Under the pieces are notes generated by a model. The model did no database searches. It worked only from the letters and a program-made list of their open reading frames with translations, and was not told where the DNA came from. A program made the translations under genes and the position numbers. A DNA stretch of 64,000 nt from Actinomycetes bacterium (GTDB taxonomy: Bacteria > Actinomycetota > Acidimicrobiia > Acidimicrobiales > Palsa-688). Where the stretch lies: NCBI GenBank assembly GCA_021811865.1, contig JAKAQB010000012.1, positions 1 through 64,000 on the forward strand, written 5' to 3'. Shown here in pieces: positions 16,216-24,221 of this stretch; position 1 is the stretch's first letter, and every line of letters begins with the position of its first letter.

Positions 16216-16436
16216 GACGTTCTCGGCACCGACACGGTGCTCGGCTGGTCGGTGGCGTCGGAGGCCGGGCAGTGTGAGGCCGATGACGGCCGTCCCGGCG
16301 ACGGTGGCGAGACCACCGATCAGGGCGCTGGTGGCGGCCGTGGTGACTGGCGCCAAGGCCCCGGACCCGAGGTCGCCGAGGTAGCTGCCAGGTCCGAAAC
16401 CCAAAGCCCCGGGTTAGAGGCGTCACCCAACCACGG

Positions 16437-17417
16437 TCACGGCTTCCTGTCCGACTGGCGGCCGGACTGGTCTGTTTGGAGGATCAGTAGCCGGTCGCCG
16501 GTCTCCAGGACAGGGTCGTGGGCGACGCCGAGCATGACGCGGCCGGCGTGGACGGCGCCGAGGACCAGGCCCCGGACCTCGTCTCGTGCCGCGCTCAGCG
16601 GGCGACCCACCCACGCCTCCTCCAGGGGGACCTCGTTGAGCTGGTAGCCGTCGGAGTCGACCAGACGCAGCAGGAGCTCAGCAGCGTGCGGCGCTTCGAG
16701 GCTCTTGGCCAGGGTATGGGCGAGCAGCTCGTCGGCCGAGACGGTCGCGCCGACGCCCAGGTCGGCGAGGGCTCGGGAGACGTTGGGGGAGTGGGCGATT
16801 GCCAGCGCCGGTGTGTCGGGGGCGAGCTGGCGGACCAGCACGGCGGTCACGAGCACCTCGGCGTCGCTGGCCCCGGCTATCAGGACCTGTCCAGCGCGTT
16901 CGGGGTGGCTGCGGCGCACCGCATGTTCGTCGGTCGGGTCCGCGGCGACGACCTGGGCGGCGTCGGGCAGACCGGAGCGGTCCCCGGCGGCCACGACGAT
17001 CACCTTGCGGCCCTGCTCGACGAGCTCGGCGGCGACACGGGGGACCACTGGGTGCAGGCCGAAGATGATGACCTCGTTGCCGCTGGCCTCGTGGTGCACG
17101 ATGCCGAGGAGCTTACGCATGTGACTGGCGGCGACGGCCCCGGCCATCAGCGCGAAAGCCGAGGCGAAGAGGGGGATCGTGGTGAGCATGACCGCGACGG
17201 CGATCACCCGGCCGGCGGGGTTCTTGGGGGTCACGTCGCCGTAGCCGACGGTGGTGGCCGTCGTGATCGCCCAGTACAGCGCCGTGCCGTAGGACACCTT
17301 CTGGGTGGCAGCGAAGCCGGCGGCCCCGGCCATCAGGCAGGCCAGGCCGATGAGAACCAGGCGAACCGCCTGGGAGCCCTTGACCCGGGCGATCAGCAGG
17401 CTGACGATTCCGAACAT
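16437..17417 (-). CDS. Two-TM potassium channel with RCK/TrkA regulatory domain
   Basis: 326 aa. A transmembrane helix (LVLIGLACLMAGAAGFA), a pore helix and the K+ selectivity filter TATTVGYGDVTP, then a second helix (VIAVAVMLTTIPLFASAFALM). The rest is an RCK module: a TrkA-N Rossmann fold from NEVIIFGLHPVVPRVAAEL to LADLGVGATVSADELL and a TrkA-C lobe (GYQLNEVPLEEAWVGRPL..) that binds ligand. The Rossmann glycine motif is poor, so the ligand may not be NAD. ATG 17417 is chosen as the first Met before the helix; GGGGAGG abuts it with almost no spacing, so the start is not certain. Confidence 0.88.
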   Translation of the reverse strand: MFGIVSLLIARVKGSQAVRLVLIGLACLMAGAAGFAATQKVSYGTALYWAITTATTVGYGDVTPKNPAGRVIAVAVMLTTIPLFASAFALMAGAVAASHMRKLLGIVHHEASGNEVIIFGLHPVVPRVAAELVEQGRKVIVVAAGDRSGLPDAAQVVAADPTDEHAVRRSHPERAGQVLIAGASDAEVLVTAVLVRQLAPDTPALAIAHSPNVSRALADLGVGATVSADELLAHTLAKSLEAPHAAELLLRLVDSDGYQLNEVPLEEAWVGRPLSAARDEVRGLVLGAVHAGRVMLGVAHDPVLETGDRLLILQTDQSGRQSDRKP

Positions 17418-17545
17418 CCTCCCCAGCCTGCCAGGCCCAACTCCTCGAGACCCTGGCGGCTCGATAATTCGTTGTGCGCCGTGGCGGAACCGACAAGCCT
17501 GGGCGGCGAGTTGGTCCGACCGGAGAGGCGAAGGGAGGTGACCAG

Positions 17546-18007
17546 ATGAAGCTGGCAGAGGCATTGGCGGCCCGGGCCGACGCCCAGGGCCGCCTGCAGG
17601 AGCTACGGGGTCGGATCGTGGACAACGCCCGCCACCAGGAGGGCGACGAGCCCGCCGAGGACCCCAACGCCCTGCTCGAGGAGGCCGACCGGGTGGCGGT
17701 GGAGCTTGGCCGGCTGGTCCGGGCGATCAATGCAACCAACGCCGCTACCCCGGTTGACGGCAGCGGGACCATCACCGACGCCATCGCGCAGCGCGACGCT
17801 CTCGCTGCAAGGCGGAGGATCCTCGCTGACGCCGCCGGGGCCGCCGCCGGCGGGCACGGCATGCGGATGATGCGCTCGGAGCTCCGGCTGGTCAGCGCCC
17901 TCGACGTCCCGGCACTGCGGCGCCGGATGGACGAGCTGGCCCGTGAACGGCGGCAGCTGGACCTGCGCATCCAGGCCGCTGACTGGGTCACCGAGCTGCT
18001 CGAGTGA
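17546..18007 (+). CDS. DIP1984-family protein of unknown function
   Basis: 153 aa, full length for the family. It shows the characteristic opening MKLAEALAARADAQGRLQEL, NARHQEGDEPAEDP, DALAARRRILADAA and the tail ELARERRQLDLRIQAADWVTELLE. Mostly charged helices, probably a coiled-coil protein. The function of the family is not known. ATG 17546 follows GGGAGGTG with 5 nt spacing. Divergent from the potassium channel gene. Confidence 0.82.
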   Translation: MKLAEALAARADAQGRLQELRGRIVDNARHQEGDEPAEDPNALLEEADRVAVELGRLVRAINATNAATPVDGSGTITDAIAQRDALAARRRILADAAGAAAGGHGMRMMRSELRLVSALDVPALRRRMDELARERRQLDLRIQAADWVTELLE

Positions 18008-18325
18008 CCGAGCTGCTCGACCAGGCCGACGACCAGCCGGCGAGTCGGTAGCCCGACGGCCGACCGGGGCGAGCGCCACGCCTGTTGGCAACTCCCCGCC
18101 TGTAAAGCGGAAGGGATCATGGAACCCTCACCACGTCTCGGCCCGTGACAACGAGCATCGAGCAGGCCGGGCAGCGGGAAACGGGCAACGAGCACGGCGC
18201 AGCGGGCACCACCAGGTGCTGACCGGGAAGCGTTGGGCGAGGGAGGGTCAGGGGATCTCGCCGGTCCGGTCGCGGCTTTGAAGCGGGCAGCGGGCGCCAG
18301 CCCTGGGGACGGGGCCCAGCAGCCA
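18008..18325. other. Intergenic stretch, no feature seen
   Basis: No gene, RNA or repeat recognised between the DIP1984 gene and the pobA fragment. Confidence 0.5.
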
Positions 18326-18575
18326 TCAGGGGAGCGGCAACCTCACGTAGCCCTCGGCCAGGTTGGTGGCGAGGGCCTGGCTGCGGGCAGCTCGTCCTGG
18401 TTGGAGCGCTGCAGGCGCCGCCCGAACGCGTCGCCACCGAGGTTGACGTGCAGCAGGGTGGTCATCCAGGTCGAGAAGGCCTGGCAGCGCCACAACCGCG
18501 TCAGGCAGCGCTCCCGCGGTCGAGCGCGGTGGTGTCCCCGGTGCGGTACCAGTCGGCCAGCGCGCCGGACCGGTC
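18326..18575 (-). pseudogene. pobA: 3' fragment of 4-hydroxybenzoate 3-monooxygenase
   Basis: Across three frames the minus strand reads ALADWYRTGDTTALD, then RERCLTRLWRCQAFSTWMTTLLHVN, FGRRLQRSNQDEL, and ARSQALATNLAEGYVRLPLP before TGA. In order these match the C-terminal end of PobA flavoprotein hydroxylases (the YYRTGDE...LLDGYSERCLRRVW, WWMTSMLH and LAENYVGLP type motifs). At least two frameshifts and loss of the FAD domain make it a relic. It lies downstream of the CoA-transferase genes on the same strand. Confidence 0.6.
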
Positions 18576-18647
18576 GGTCGATGGCGCCACGAGGCGCCGG
18601 GCTGCTCCGTGGAACCCGACACAACCGGCGACGACGTCGCAGGCGAG

Positions 18648-18845
18648 CTACGGGTGCAATTCGCCGAAAGCCGCCGCCGTCACCGACGTGCCCGCCGCGC
18701 TGCGATCGACGTGGGCGTCGCCGAGCACGCGCTGCCTCACGGCTTCGCCCCGCTCAATGGGCCGTCCCGCCAGGTGGTCGCTGGCGGCGTCGGTGATCAC
18801 CAACGTCGGAGCGGAAACCCTCGGCAGGTCGGCGTGGTGGTCCAT
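18648..18845 (-). pseudogene. Fragment of enol-lactonase/4-carboxymuconolactone decarboxylase
   Basis: MDHHADLPRVSAPTLVIT resembles the last strand of an alpha/beta hydrolase. It is followed directly by IERGEAVRQRVLGDAHVDRS, the start of a 4-carboxymuconolactone decarboxylase. This order occurs in PcaL fusion proteins. The rest is missing or shifted. It sits between pcaJ-like and the pobA fragment, as in a decaying protocatechuate/beta-ketoadipate locus. Confidence 0.45.
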
Positions 18846-18913
18846 GGCTGCTGTCGCCTCGCAGCACCGAGGACGGACGGGTCCAAGGCGGGAAGGCTAC
18901 GGCGGGTCCAGGG

Positions 18914-19651
18914 TCACGGGGATGCCTTCTCCAGGCGGCGCAAGGCGTCGAGCTCCTCGGCCGTCGGGGGGTCGGTGACGCCCAGGTGGGGTGACACCCG
19001 GAGCTCCCAGCCGGTGGCGTCCCGTACGGTGTCGACATCCACGCCGGGGTGGACGCGGGTGAGCACCAGCTCGGCAGTCGCCGGGTCGGGCTCGAGGATG
19101 CCCAGGTCGGTGATGACCTTGCGCGGACCTCCGCCGCGCAGGCCGAGACGCTCGCGGTCGCTGGGGCCGTCGCCGAAGCCGACCGAGGTGCGGAAGTCGA
19201 GCCGCTCGACGAAGCTGCGCCGGCTATGGCGGATCATGACGTACACCTCGCGGGCGGCCGAGGCGATCTCCGGGGCGCCGCCGGCGCCCGGCAGCCTCAC
19301 CGTCGGATGGGCGTAGTCGCCGATCACCGTGCTGTTGAGGTTGGCGTGGCGGTCGATCTGGGCGGCGCCGAGGAAACCCACGTCGATGCGCCCCGCCTGC
19401 AGCCAGTAGTTGAAGATCTCGGGGACCGAGACCACCGTGTCGGCCGTGGACGCCAGCTCCCCGTCACCGATCGACAGCGGCAGCCGGGTCGGTTTTGCGC
19501 CGATGCAGCCCGACTCGTAGACGAGCACCAGGTTGGGAGCGTGTGTCAGGCGGGCCAGGTTGCAGGCCGTGCTCGGCAGGCCGATGCCGACGAAGCACAC
19601 CAGCCCGTCGGTGAGGGCCCGGGAGGCGGCGACCACCATCATGTCGCTCAC
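18914..19651 (-). CDS. catJ: 3-oxoadipate CoA-transferase, beta subunit
   Basis: 245 aa, GTG start overlapping the alpha-subunit stop (GTGA). VCFVGIGLPSTACNLARL, YESGCIGAKPTRLPLSIGDGELA and IDVGFLGAAQIDRHANLN match the CatJ/GctB branch of family I CoA-transferases; ESG supplies the catalytic Glu that carries CoA. The length fits CatJ (~255 aa). With the alpha subunit it would transfer CoA from succinyl-CoA to 3-oxoadipate, the penultimate step of the beta-ketoadipate pathway. The adjacent pobA and pcaL/pcaC debris supports that substrate; glutaconate or another dicarboxylate remains possible. Confidence 0.82.
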   Translation of the reverse strand: MSDMMVVAASRALTDGLVCFVGIGLPSTACNLARLTHAPNLVLVYESGCIGAKPTRLPLSIGDGELASTADTVVSVPEIFNYWLQAGRIDVGFLGAAQIDRHANLNSTVIGDYAHPTVRLPGAGGAPEIASAAREVYVMIRHSRRSFVERLDFRTSVGFGDGPSDRERLGLRGGGPRKVITDLGILEPDPATAELVLTRVHPGVDVDTVRDATGWELRVSPHLGVTDPPTAEELDALRRLEKASP

Positions 19652-20451
19652 GCGAGGACGTTCCTCTCGATCCACGCCTGGAAGGCGTCGCGGTCGCGGC
19701 TGACGGCGTCCCATGCCACGTAGAAGTCGTTGTCGCGCTCCGAGTAGCCCGCCGTGTAGGAGGGGTGGGCTCCCCCGGGGGCGACGGCCACGGCCGTGAG
19801 TGACCACGTCGGCAGGATCACGTCGCCCGGCACGCGCTCGAGGCGGTCGACCACCTCCTCGACGGTGACCAGCGACCGGGACGCGGCCAGCACCGCTTCC
19901 TTCTGCACGCCGACGATGCCCCACAGCTGCACGTTGCCCTCCCGGTCGGCACGCTGCGCGTGGACCACCGTCGCATCCGGGTTGATGGCAGCGACGGCCG
20001 CCAGCTCCTCGCCCGTGAAAGGGCATGTGACCGGGCGCACCGTCGGCACCCGCCCCTCGAGGCCCGTTCCCCGGTAGCCGCGCAACACGGCGAACGGCAG
20101 CCCGGACGCGCCCGCAACGTAGCGGTTCACCAGGCCGGCGTGGCTGTGCTCCTCGAGCTCGAGGGGGACCGGCCAGCCATTGTGGTAGGCGTCGCGGAAG
20201 CGGTGCAGCGAGCCGACGCCCGGGTTGCCGCCCCAGCCGAAGACGAGCTTGCGCACCACGCCCATTCCGATCAGCTGGTCGGCGAGCACGTCGGGGGTGA
20301 GCCGGACCAGCGTCAGGTCCCGCCGCCGCTGCCGGATCAGCTCGTGGGCGGCGGCGTGGGGGATCAGGTGGGTGAAGCCCTCCATGGCCACCACGTCCCC
20401 GTCGTGGACCACCGCAGCAATGCCGTCGCTCAGGTCCATGATCTGCGCCAC
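19648..20451 (-). CDS. catI: 3-oxoadipate CoA-transferase, alpha subunit
   Basis: 267 aa, with VVAMEGFTHLIPHAAAHELI, WGGNPGVGSLHRFRDAYHNGWP, VAGASGLPFAVLRGYRG, NVQLWGIVGVQKEAVLAA and APGGAHPSYTAGYSERDN, all in CatI/GctA order. GTG 20451 is preferred because AAGGAGG ends 3 nt before it; ATG 20439 is an alternative. Forms the heteromeric enzyme with the overlapping downstream gene. Both genes look intact although their pathway partners downstream are broken. Confidence 0.82.
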   Translation of the reverse strand: MAQIMDLSDGIAAVVHDGDVVAMEGFTHLIPHAAAHELIRQRRRDLTLVRLTPDVLADQLIGMGVVRKLVFGWGGNPGVGSLHRFRDAYHNGWPVPLELEEHSHAGLVNRYVAGASGLPFAVLRGYRGTGLEGRVPTVRPVTCPFTGEELAAVAAINPDATVVHAQRADREGNVQLWGIVGVQKEAVLAASRSLVTVEEVVDRLERVPGDVILPTWSLTAVAVAPGGAHPSYTAGYSERDNDFYVAWDAVSRDRDAFQAWIERNVLA

Positions 20452-20635
20452 GGCCCTCCTTCCGCCGGCATCCCGGGCGACGATAGCCCGGCATATGCCG
20501 GTGCAGGTCCCTGCGCTGGGCGAAGCTCTGCGAGGGTGCGGGAACCGCGCCGGGTGTTGGGGTGTCGTAGTGGAGGGCGGGCTCGCCACGGTGGGCCCGC
20601 CCTCCTGACGGTCGGTCTGGAAGGGCGGCACGCTG

Positions 20636-21928
20636 GTGGTTGTGGTTCCGGGGACCGAGGGCAGCGGCGGCCGTGCCGGCGGGGCGGCCACCAGGGCAGC
20701 GCCGCCCCCGCTCCTCGAGCAGCGGAGAGGGTTCCGGTCGGACATACAGGGCGTGCGTGCCGTCGCCGTCCTGCTCGTCATCGCCAACCACGCCGGCGTG
20801 CCTGGCTTCGCCGGAGGCTACGTCGGCGTCGACGTCTTCTTCGTGGTCAGCGGCTACGTCATCACCCAGCTATTGCTCCGCGAGACGGACAAGGGCGCGC
20901 GGCGCGGCCTCGCCGACTTCTACAGCCGGCGGGTGAGGCGCATCGTGCCGGCGGCGACAGCGACCCTGGTGGCGACCGTCGTCGCCGCCGGCCTGCTGCT
21001 CGGAGCGCGGACCGCCCCCAACCTGCCTGGCGACGTCCGCTGGGCGTCGCTGTTCGGCGCCAACTTCCGCCTCATCCGCACCGGCAGCAACTACTTCGTG
21101 CCCGGGTTGCAGCCGTCGCTCATCACCCAGTTCTGGTCGCTCGCCGTCGAGGAGCAGTTCTACCTCGTCTTCCCGCTGCTGGTCTTCGTGGTGGCCGGCT
21201 CGAGCGCCGCCCGGCGGCGGGCGGCGCCGGGCGGCGGTGCGTCGATGGCGGGAGGGGTGGTGGGGCTCGGCGGTGGTCGGGGGCGCGGCGCGCTAGTGGC
21301 CGCCGTGGCTGCCGGCGCAGCGGTGTCGTTGTGGTGGTCCGTGCACCTCTCGTCGGCCGAGCCGGCCGTCGCCTACTACTCGCCGTTCACCCGCTTCTGG
21401 GAGCTGGCCGTCGGGTGCCTGCTGGCAGTGCTCACCACTGGGCGCCCCCGACCCCGCAGGCAGACCGGTGCGCGCGCCGCCTGGCTGGGCGCCGCCGTGT
21501 TGGTGGTGGCGCTGGTCGTGCTCGACGGCCACAGCGTGTACCCCGGGTGGCTGGCCTGCCTGCCGTGCGGCGCGGCGGCGCTCCTGCTCTGGGGTGGGAG
21601 CTCCGGCACCCGCTGGGGCGTGCCGGGCGTCCTCTCCTGGCGGCCGCTCGTGTACCTCGGCGACATCTCGTACTCCCTGTACCTCACTCACTTCGCCTGG
21701 CTGATGCTGCCCGAGCAGCTGGCGCACCCGTTGACGGGATGGTGGTGGCGGGCGGTGGAGCTCGCCGGCACCTTCGCCACCGCCGTGCTGTCGTACCACC
21801 TGCTCGAGAACCCGGTGCGGCGCTCCCAGCGCCTGGCCGGCGACCGGGTGGCCGTGGTGCTGGTCCTGTGCGTCTGCGTGGCGGCGTCGTGGACGGCGTC
21901 GCTGGTCGTCGGGCACCTGCTCGTGTGA
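20636..21928 (+). CDS. OafA/YrhL-type membrane acyltransferase (acyltransferase 3)
   Basis: 430 aa, GTG start. After a ~35-residue cytoplasmic lead it begins FRSDIQGVRAVAVLLVIANHAG, then GGYVGVDVFFVVSGYVITQLL, FYSRRVRRIVPAA, and QFWSLAVEEQFYLVFPLL, the signature blocks of acyltransferase-3 proteins; ten hydrophobic segments follow. Ends in RSQRLAGDRVAVVLVL...HLLV without the C-terminal SGNH domain many relatives carry. The convergent gene just beyond (21963-22988) encodes a separate membrane-anchored SGNH hydrolase that could provide it. Likely O-acylates a cell-envelope glycan. Confidence 0.87.
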   Translation: MVVVPGTEGSGGRAGGAATRAAPPPLLEQRRGFRSDIQGVRAVAVLLVIANHAGVPGFAGGYVGVDVFFVVSGYVITQLLLRETDKGARRGLADFYSRRVRRIVPAATATLVATVVAAGLLLGARTAPNLPGDVRWASLFGANFRLIRTGSNYFVPGLQPSLITQFWSLAVEEQFYLVFPLLVFVVAGSSAARRRAAPGGGASMAGGVVGLGGGRGRGALVAAVAAGAAVSLWWSVHLSSAEPAVAYYSPFTRFWELAVGCLLAVLTTGRPRPRRQTGARAAWLGAAVLVVALVVLDGHSVYPGWLACLPCGAAALLLWGGSSGTRWGVPGVLSWRPLVYLGDISYSLYLTHFAWLMLPEQLAHPLTGWWWRAVELAGTFATAVLSYHLLENPVRRSQRLAGDRVAVVLVLCVCVAASWTASLVVGHLLV

Positions 21929-21962
21929 CCTCCCGCCCGCATGGGCGGCCCCCGGGCGGTCC

Positions 21963-22988
21963 TCAGCCCCACCCGGTGATGGTGGCGGGATACCGAGGAG
22001 CGAGGCGCACGTGGAAGATGGAGGAGATCCTGCGGATCACGTAGGTGGCCAGCACGTCCTCGCCGGTGTAGCTGTAGTGCACGCCGTCGCTGGCGCGCAG
22101 CTGGCTGGGCGCCCCGTTGACCAGCCCCGCCGGCTCGAACTGGCCGCCCGGTCCGGAGAACAGCTTCCAGACCGACACGTAGGCGGCGGTGGGGTTGGCG
22201 CTGGCGGCCTCCTGGTACAAGGAGTCGAGCAGGGCCATGCCGGCGCTGAAGCCGGGTTGCTGCATCACCGGCATGCCCACCCACAGGGCGTACGCCCCGG
22301 TCGCCGTGGCCTCCCGGACGAGGTCAGAGACACGCGCGAGGTAGGCACGCTTCCACGCCGCCGTGCCGAACGGCACAGCCGAGCCGCCGACGTACATCCC
22401 CTGCTCGTCGTTGCCGCCCAGGCTGAACAACACCAGTTGGGGGTGGTAGCGCCGGAGATCGGTGGCTAGGTGCGCCGGCCAGTCGTAGTAGGACCGCACG
22501 ACGAGCCCGGTCGAGGAAACGTCCTCCTGAACCAAGTTCAGACCGGAGGTCGGCGACAGGTGGCGCTGCAGGCCCCAGCCCAGGTCGTTGCCGAGCGAGT
22601 CCCCTACCTCGAGCACCGTGCAATGGCCCACGGCAACGGTGGAGGCGTCAGCGGCCAGCGACAGGCCGCACCCATCCGACACGCTCCGGCGGGGCGCCGG
22701 CGGGGCCGTGGTGCTGGCGGCGCCGGGGGCGGATCCCGATGTGGTCCGGTCCGTGCCCGCCGGCGCTGTCGTGCCCGCCGGCGCTGTCGTGCCCGCCGGC
22801 GCTGTCGTGCCCGCCGGCGCCGTGCTCGTGGGCCGCCGGAGCTGCGACGACACCGTGACCGCCGTCGCCAGCAGGGCGACCAGCACCAGGCCGAGGGAGA
22901 GGCGCAACCCCCAGGCGGGGCGGCGCTGGGCCCGCCCGTCAGGGCCCATCGGTACACCGCCGGTGCCGGGCGCGCTGCGAGCAGCCAT
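21963..22988 (-). CDS. Membrane-anchored SGNH/GDSL hydrolase with Pro-Ala-Gly-Thr linker
   Basis: About 341 aa. A single N-terminal membrane segment (LRLSLGLVLVALLATAVTV) is followed by a low-complexity linker with repeated TTAPAG units. An extracellular SGNH domain then shows VLEVGDSLGNDLGWGL (block I Ser), VLFSLGGNDEQGM (Gly, Asn) and SDGVHYSYTGEDVLA (block V Asp/His). Resembles the DUF459-type acyltransferase/esterase domains that work with OafA proteins. It is convergent with the OafA gene, with 34 nt between stops. Start uncertain: ATG 22988 or 22949, neither with a good Shine-Dalgarno. Confidence 0.82.
   Translation of the reverse strand: MAARSAPGTGGVPMGPDGRAQRRPAWGLRLSLGLVLVALLATAVTVSSQLRRPTSTAPAGTTAPAGTTAPAGTTAPAGTDRTTSGSAPGAASTTAPPAPRRSVSDGCGLSLAADASTVAVGHCTVLEVGDSLGNDLGWGLQRHLSPTSGLNLVQEDVSSTGLVVRSYYDWPAHLATDLRRYHPQLVLFSLGGNDEQGMYVGGSAVPFGTAAWKRAYLARVSDLVREATATGAYALWVGMPVMQQPGFSAGMALLDSLYQEAASANPTAAYVSVWKLFSGPGGQFEPAGLVNGAPSQLRASDGVHYSYTGEDVLATYVIRRISSIFHVRLAPRYPATITGWG
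22753..22824. repeat. 18-bp tandem repeat, 4 copies
   Basis: Unit GTGCCCGCCGGCGCTGTC, three exact copies and a fourth with changes at its end, within the SGNH gene. It encodes the TTAPAG spacer and is a site for copy-number change. Confidence 0.9.
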
Positions 22989-23108
22989 GCCCACACGACG
23001 CAGGCCGGGGCGCGAACGTTCCCCCCGCTTTGTCGTCGAAGCTGGAAGTCGGCGGGCGGGCGGATCCCGGCCGGCGCATCCTCGCTCGTTAGTGTTCTGG
23101 CGGGGCGG

Positions 23109-23136
23109 CGGTTGGCGCCCCGCAGACCGCCAACCG
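23109..23136 (+). promoter_or_regulatory. 5'-UTR hairpin next to permease ribosome-binding site
   Basis: CGGTTGGCG and CGCCAACCG form a perfect 9-bp stem with loop CCCCGCAGAC. The stem ends at the GGGGGAG ribosome-binding site of the permease gene (ATG 23146). Could be a translational control element; no known riboswitch class is recognised. Confidence 0.45.
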
Positions 23137-23145
23137 GGGGAGAGC

Positions 23146-24221
23146 ATGAGCGAGGAACAGGCCTTCGGCGGGCAGATGCCCTCCCGGGAGGGGCAGGCGG
23201 TGCTCGAGGTGCACGGCATGGCACCCGTGCCGCTCGCCAACCGCTACGGACGCCTGTTCCGGGTGTTCACCGTCTGGTTCACGCCCAACCTCGTGCCCGC
23301 CGCCTTCTTCATCGGGACCCTGGTGTCCGCCAGCTACATCGGCCTCGGGTTCTGGCTGGGTTCGCTCGCCTGCCTCATCGGCGCCGCACTCGGCGCCGTG
23401 CCCGTGGCCCTGCTCGCCACGTACGGCCCTCGCACGGGCCTCGGCCAGCTGCCACTCGGGGCCATGTTCTTGGTGATCACCGTGAAGATCGCCGAGATCG
23501 GCAACTTCCACTCACCGGCGACGGCCCACGGCGGCAACCTCGTTGGCGGGTTCCTGCTCCTCGCGACCATCTCGGCCAGCTTCGTGGTCGCGTGGGCGAC
23601 CTACGCCTCCGACTACACCCGCTACATGCGACCGGAGATGTCCCGCGGGGGGATCTTCGCCCTCACCCTGGCCGGGGTCACCGTCTCCACCGTCTGGGTG
23701 GAGGTGCTCGGCGCCGCCGTGGGACGGTGGCGGTCAACGCCATGGACGACTACAGCGGGTCGCTCGCCCTGCAGGCGACGGGCCTCCGGGTGCGCCGCCC
23801 GGTGATCGCCGTCGTCGCAACCGCCATCGCCTTCGGGTTGACCCTGTGGCTCGACACCGGGAGCCTGTCAACGAAGTTCACCAACCTCCTCCTGTTCATC
23901 ACCTACTGGATCCCTCCGTTCGCGGCGGTGCAGATCGTCGACTGGCTGCGCAGCCGCGGTGCGCCCCCGGCGCACCACGCCATGGACCTCCAACGCCTCC
24001 GCCCGGGCTGGGACGCGCTTGCCGCCCTGCTTGCCGGCTTCGGGGCGGCGGTGCCGTTCATGGACACCACCCTCTACGTCGGGCCTGTCTCCTCGGCGGT
24101 CCTCCACGGTGGCGACATCACGCTCGCCGTGGGCTTCGTCGTCGGCGGCGCCGTCTACGCCGCTCTGCGTTACGCACAGGCGGCCCTCCGGTGTCCGTGC
24201 AGGTCGACGGCGGGCGCATAG
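23146..24221 (+). pseudogene. NCS1 cytosine/purine permease with internal deletion and frameshift
   Basis: The 5' part (MSEEQAFGGQ to VSTVWVEVLGAAVG, ~194 aa) reads like a CodB-type permease: FRVFTVWFTPNLVPAAFFIG and YASDYTRYMRPE. At about 23725 the frame changes and homology resumes much further along the family (VNAMDDYSGSLALQATGL.., TYWIPPFAAVQIVDWL) to TGA 24221. The total of ~358 codons is about 100 short of the family, so a segment including several membrane helices is missing. First gene of the operon leading into the deaminase-like gene. It would have imported a nucleobase-like substrate. Confidence 0.8.

Noticed and set aside
18914..20451. IpdAB-type (cholesterol ring) CoA-transferase
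   Set aside because: Motifs such as GGNPGVGSLHRFRDA and IGAKPTRLPLSIGDGELA match CatI/CatJ better, and neighbours are aromatic-pathway remnants.
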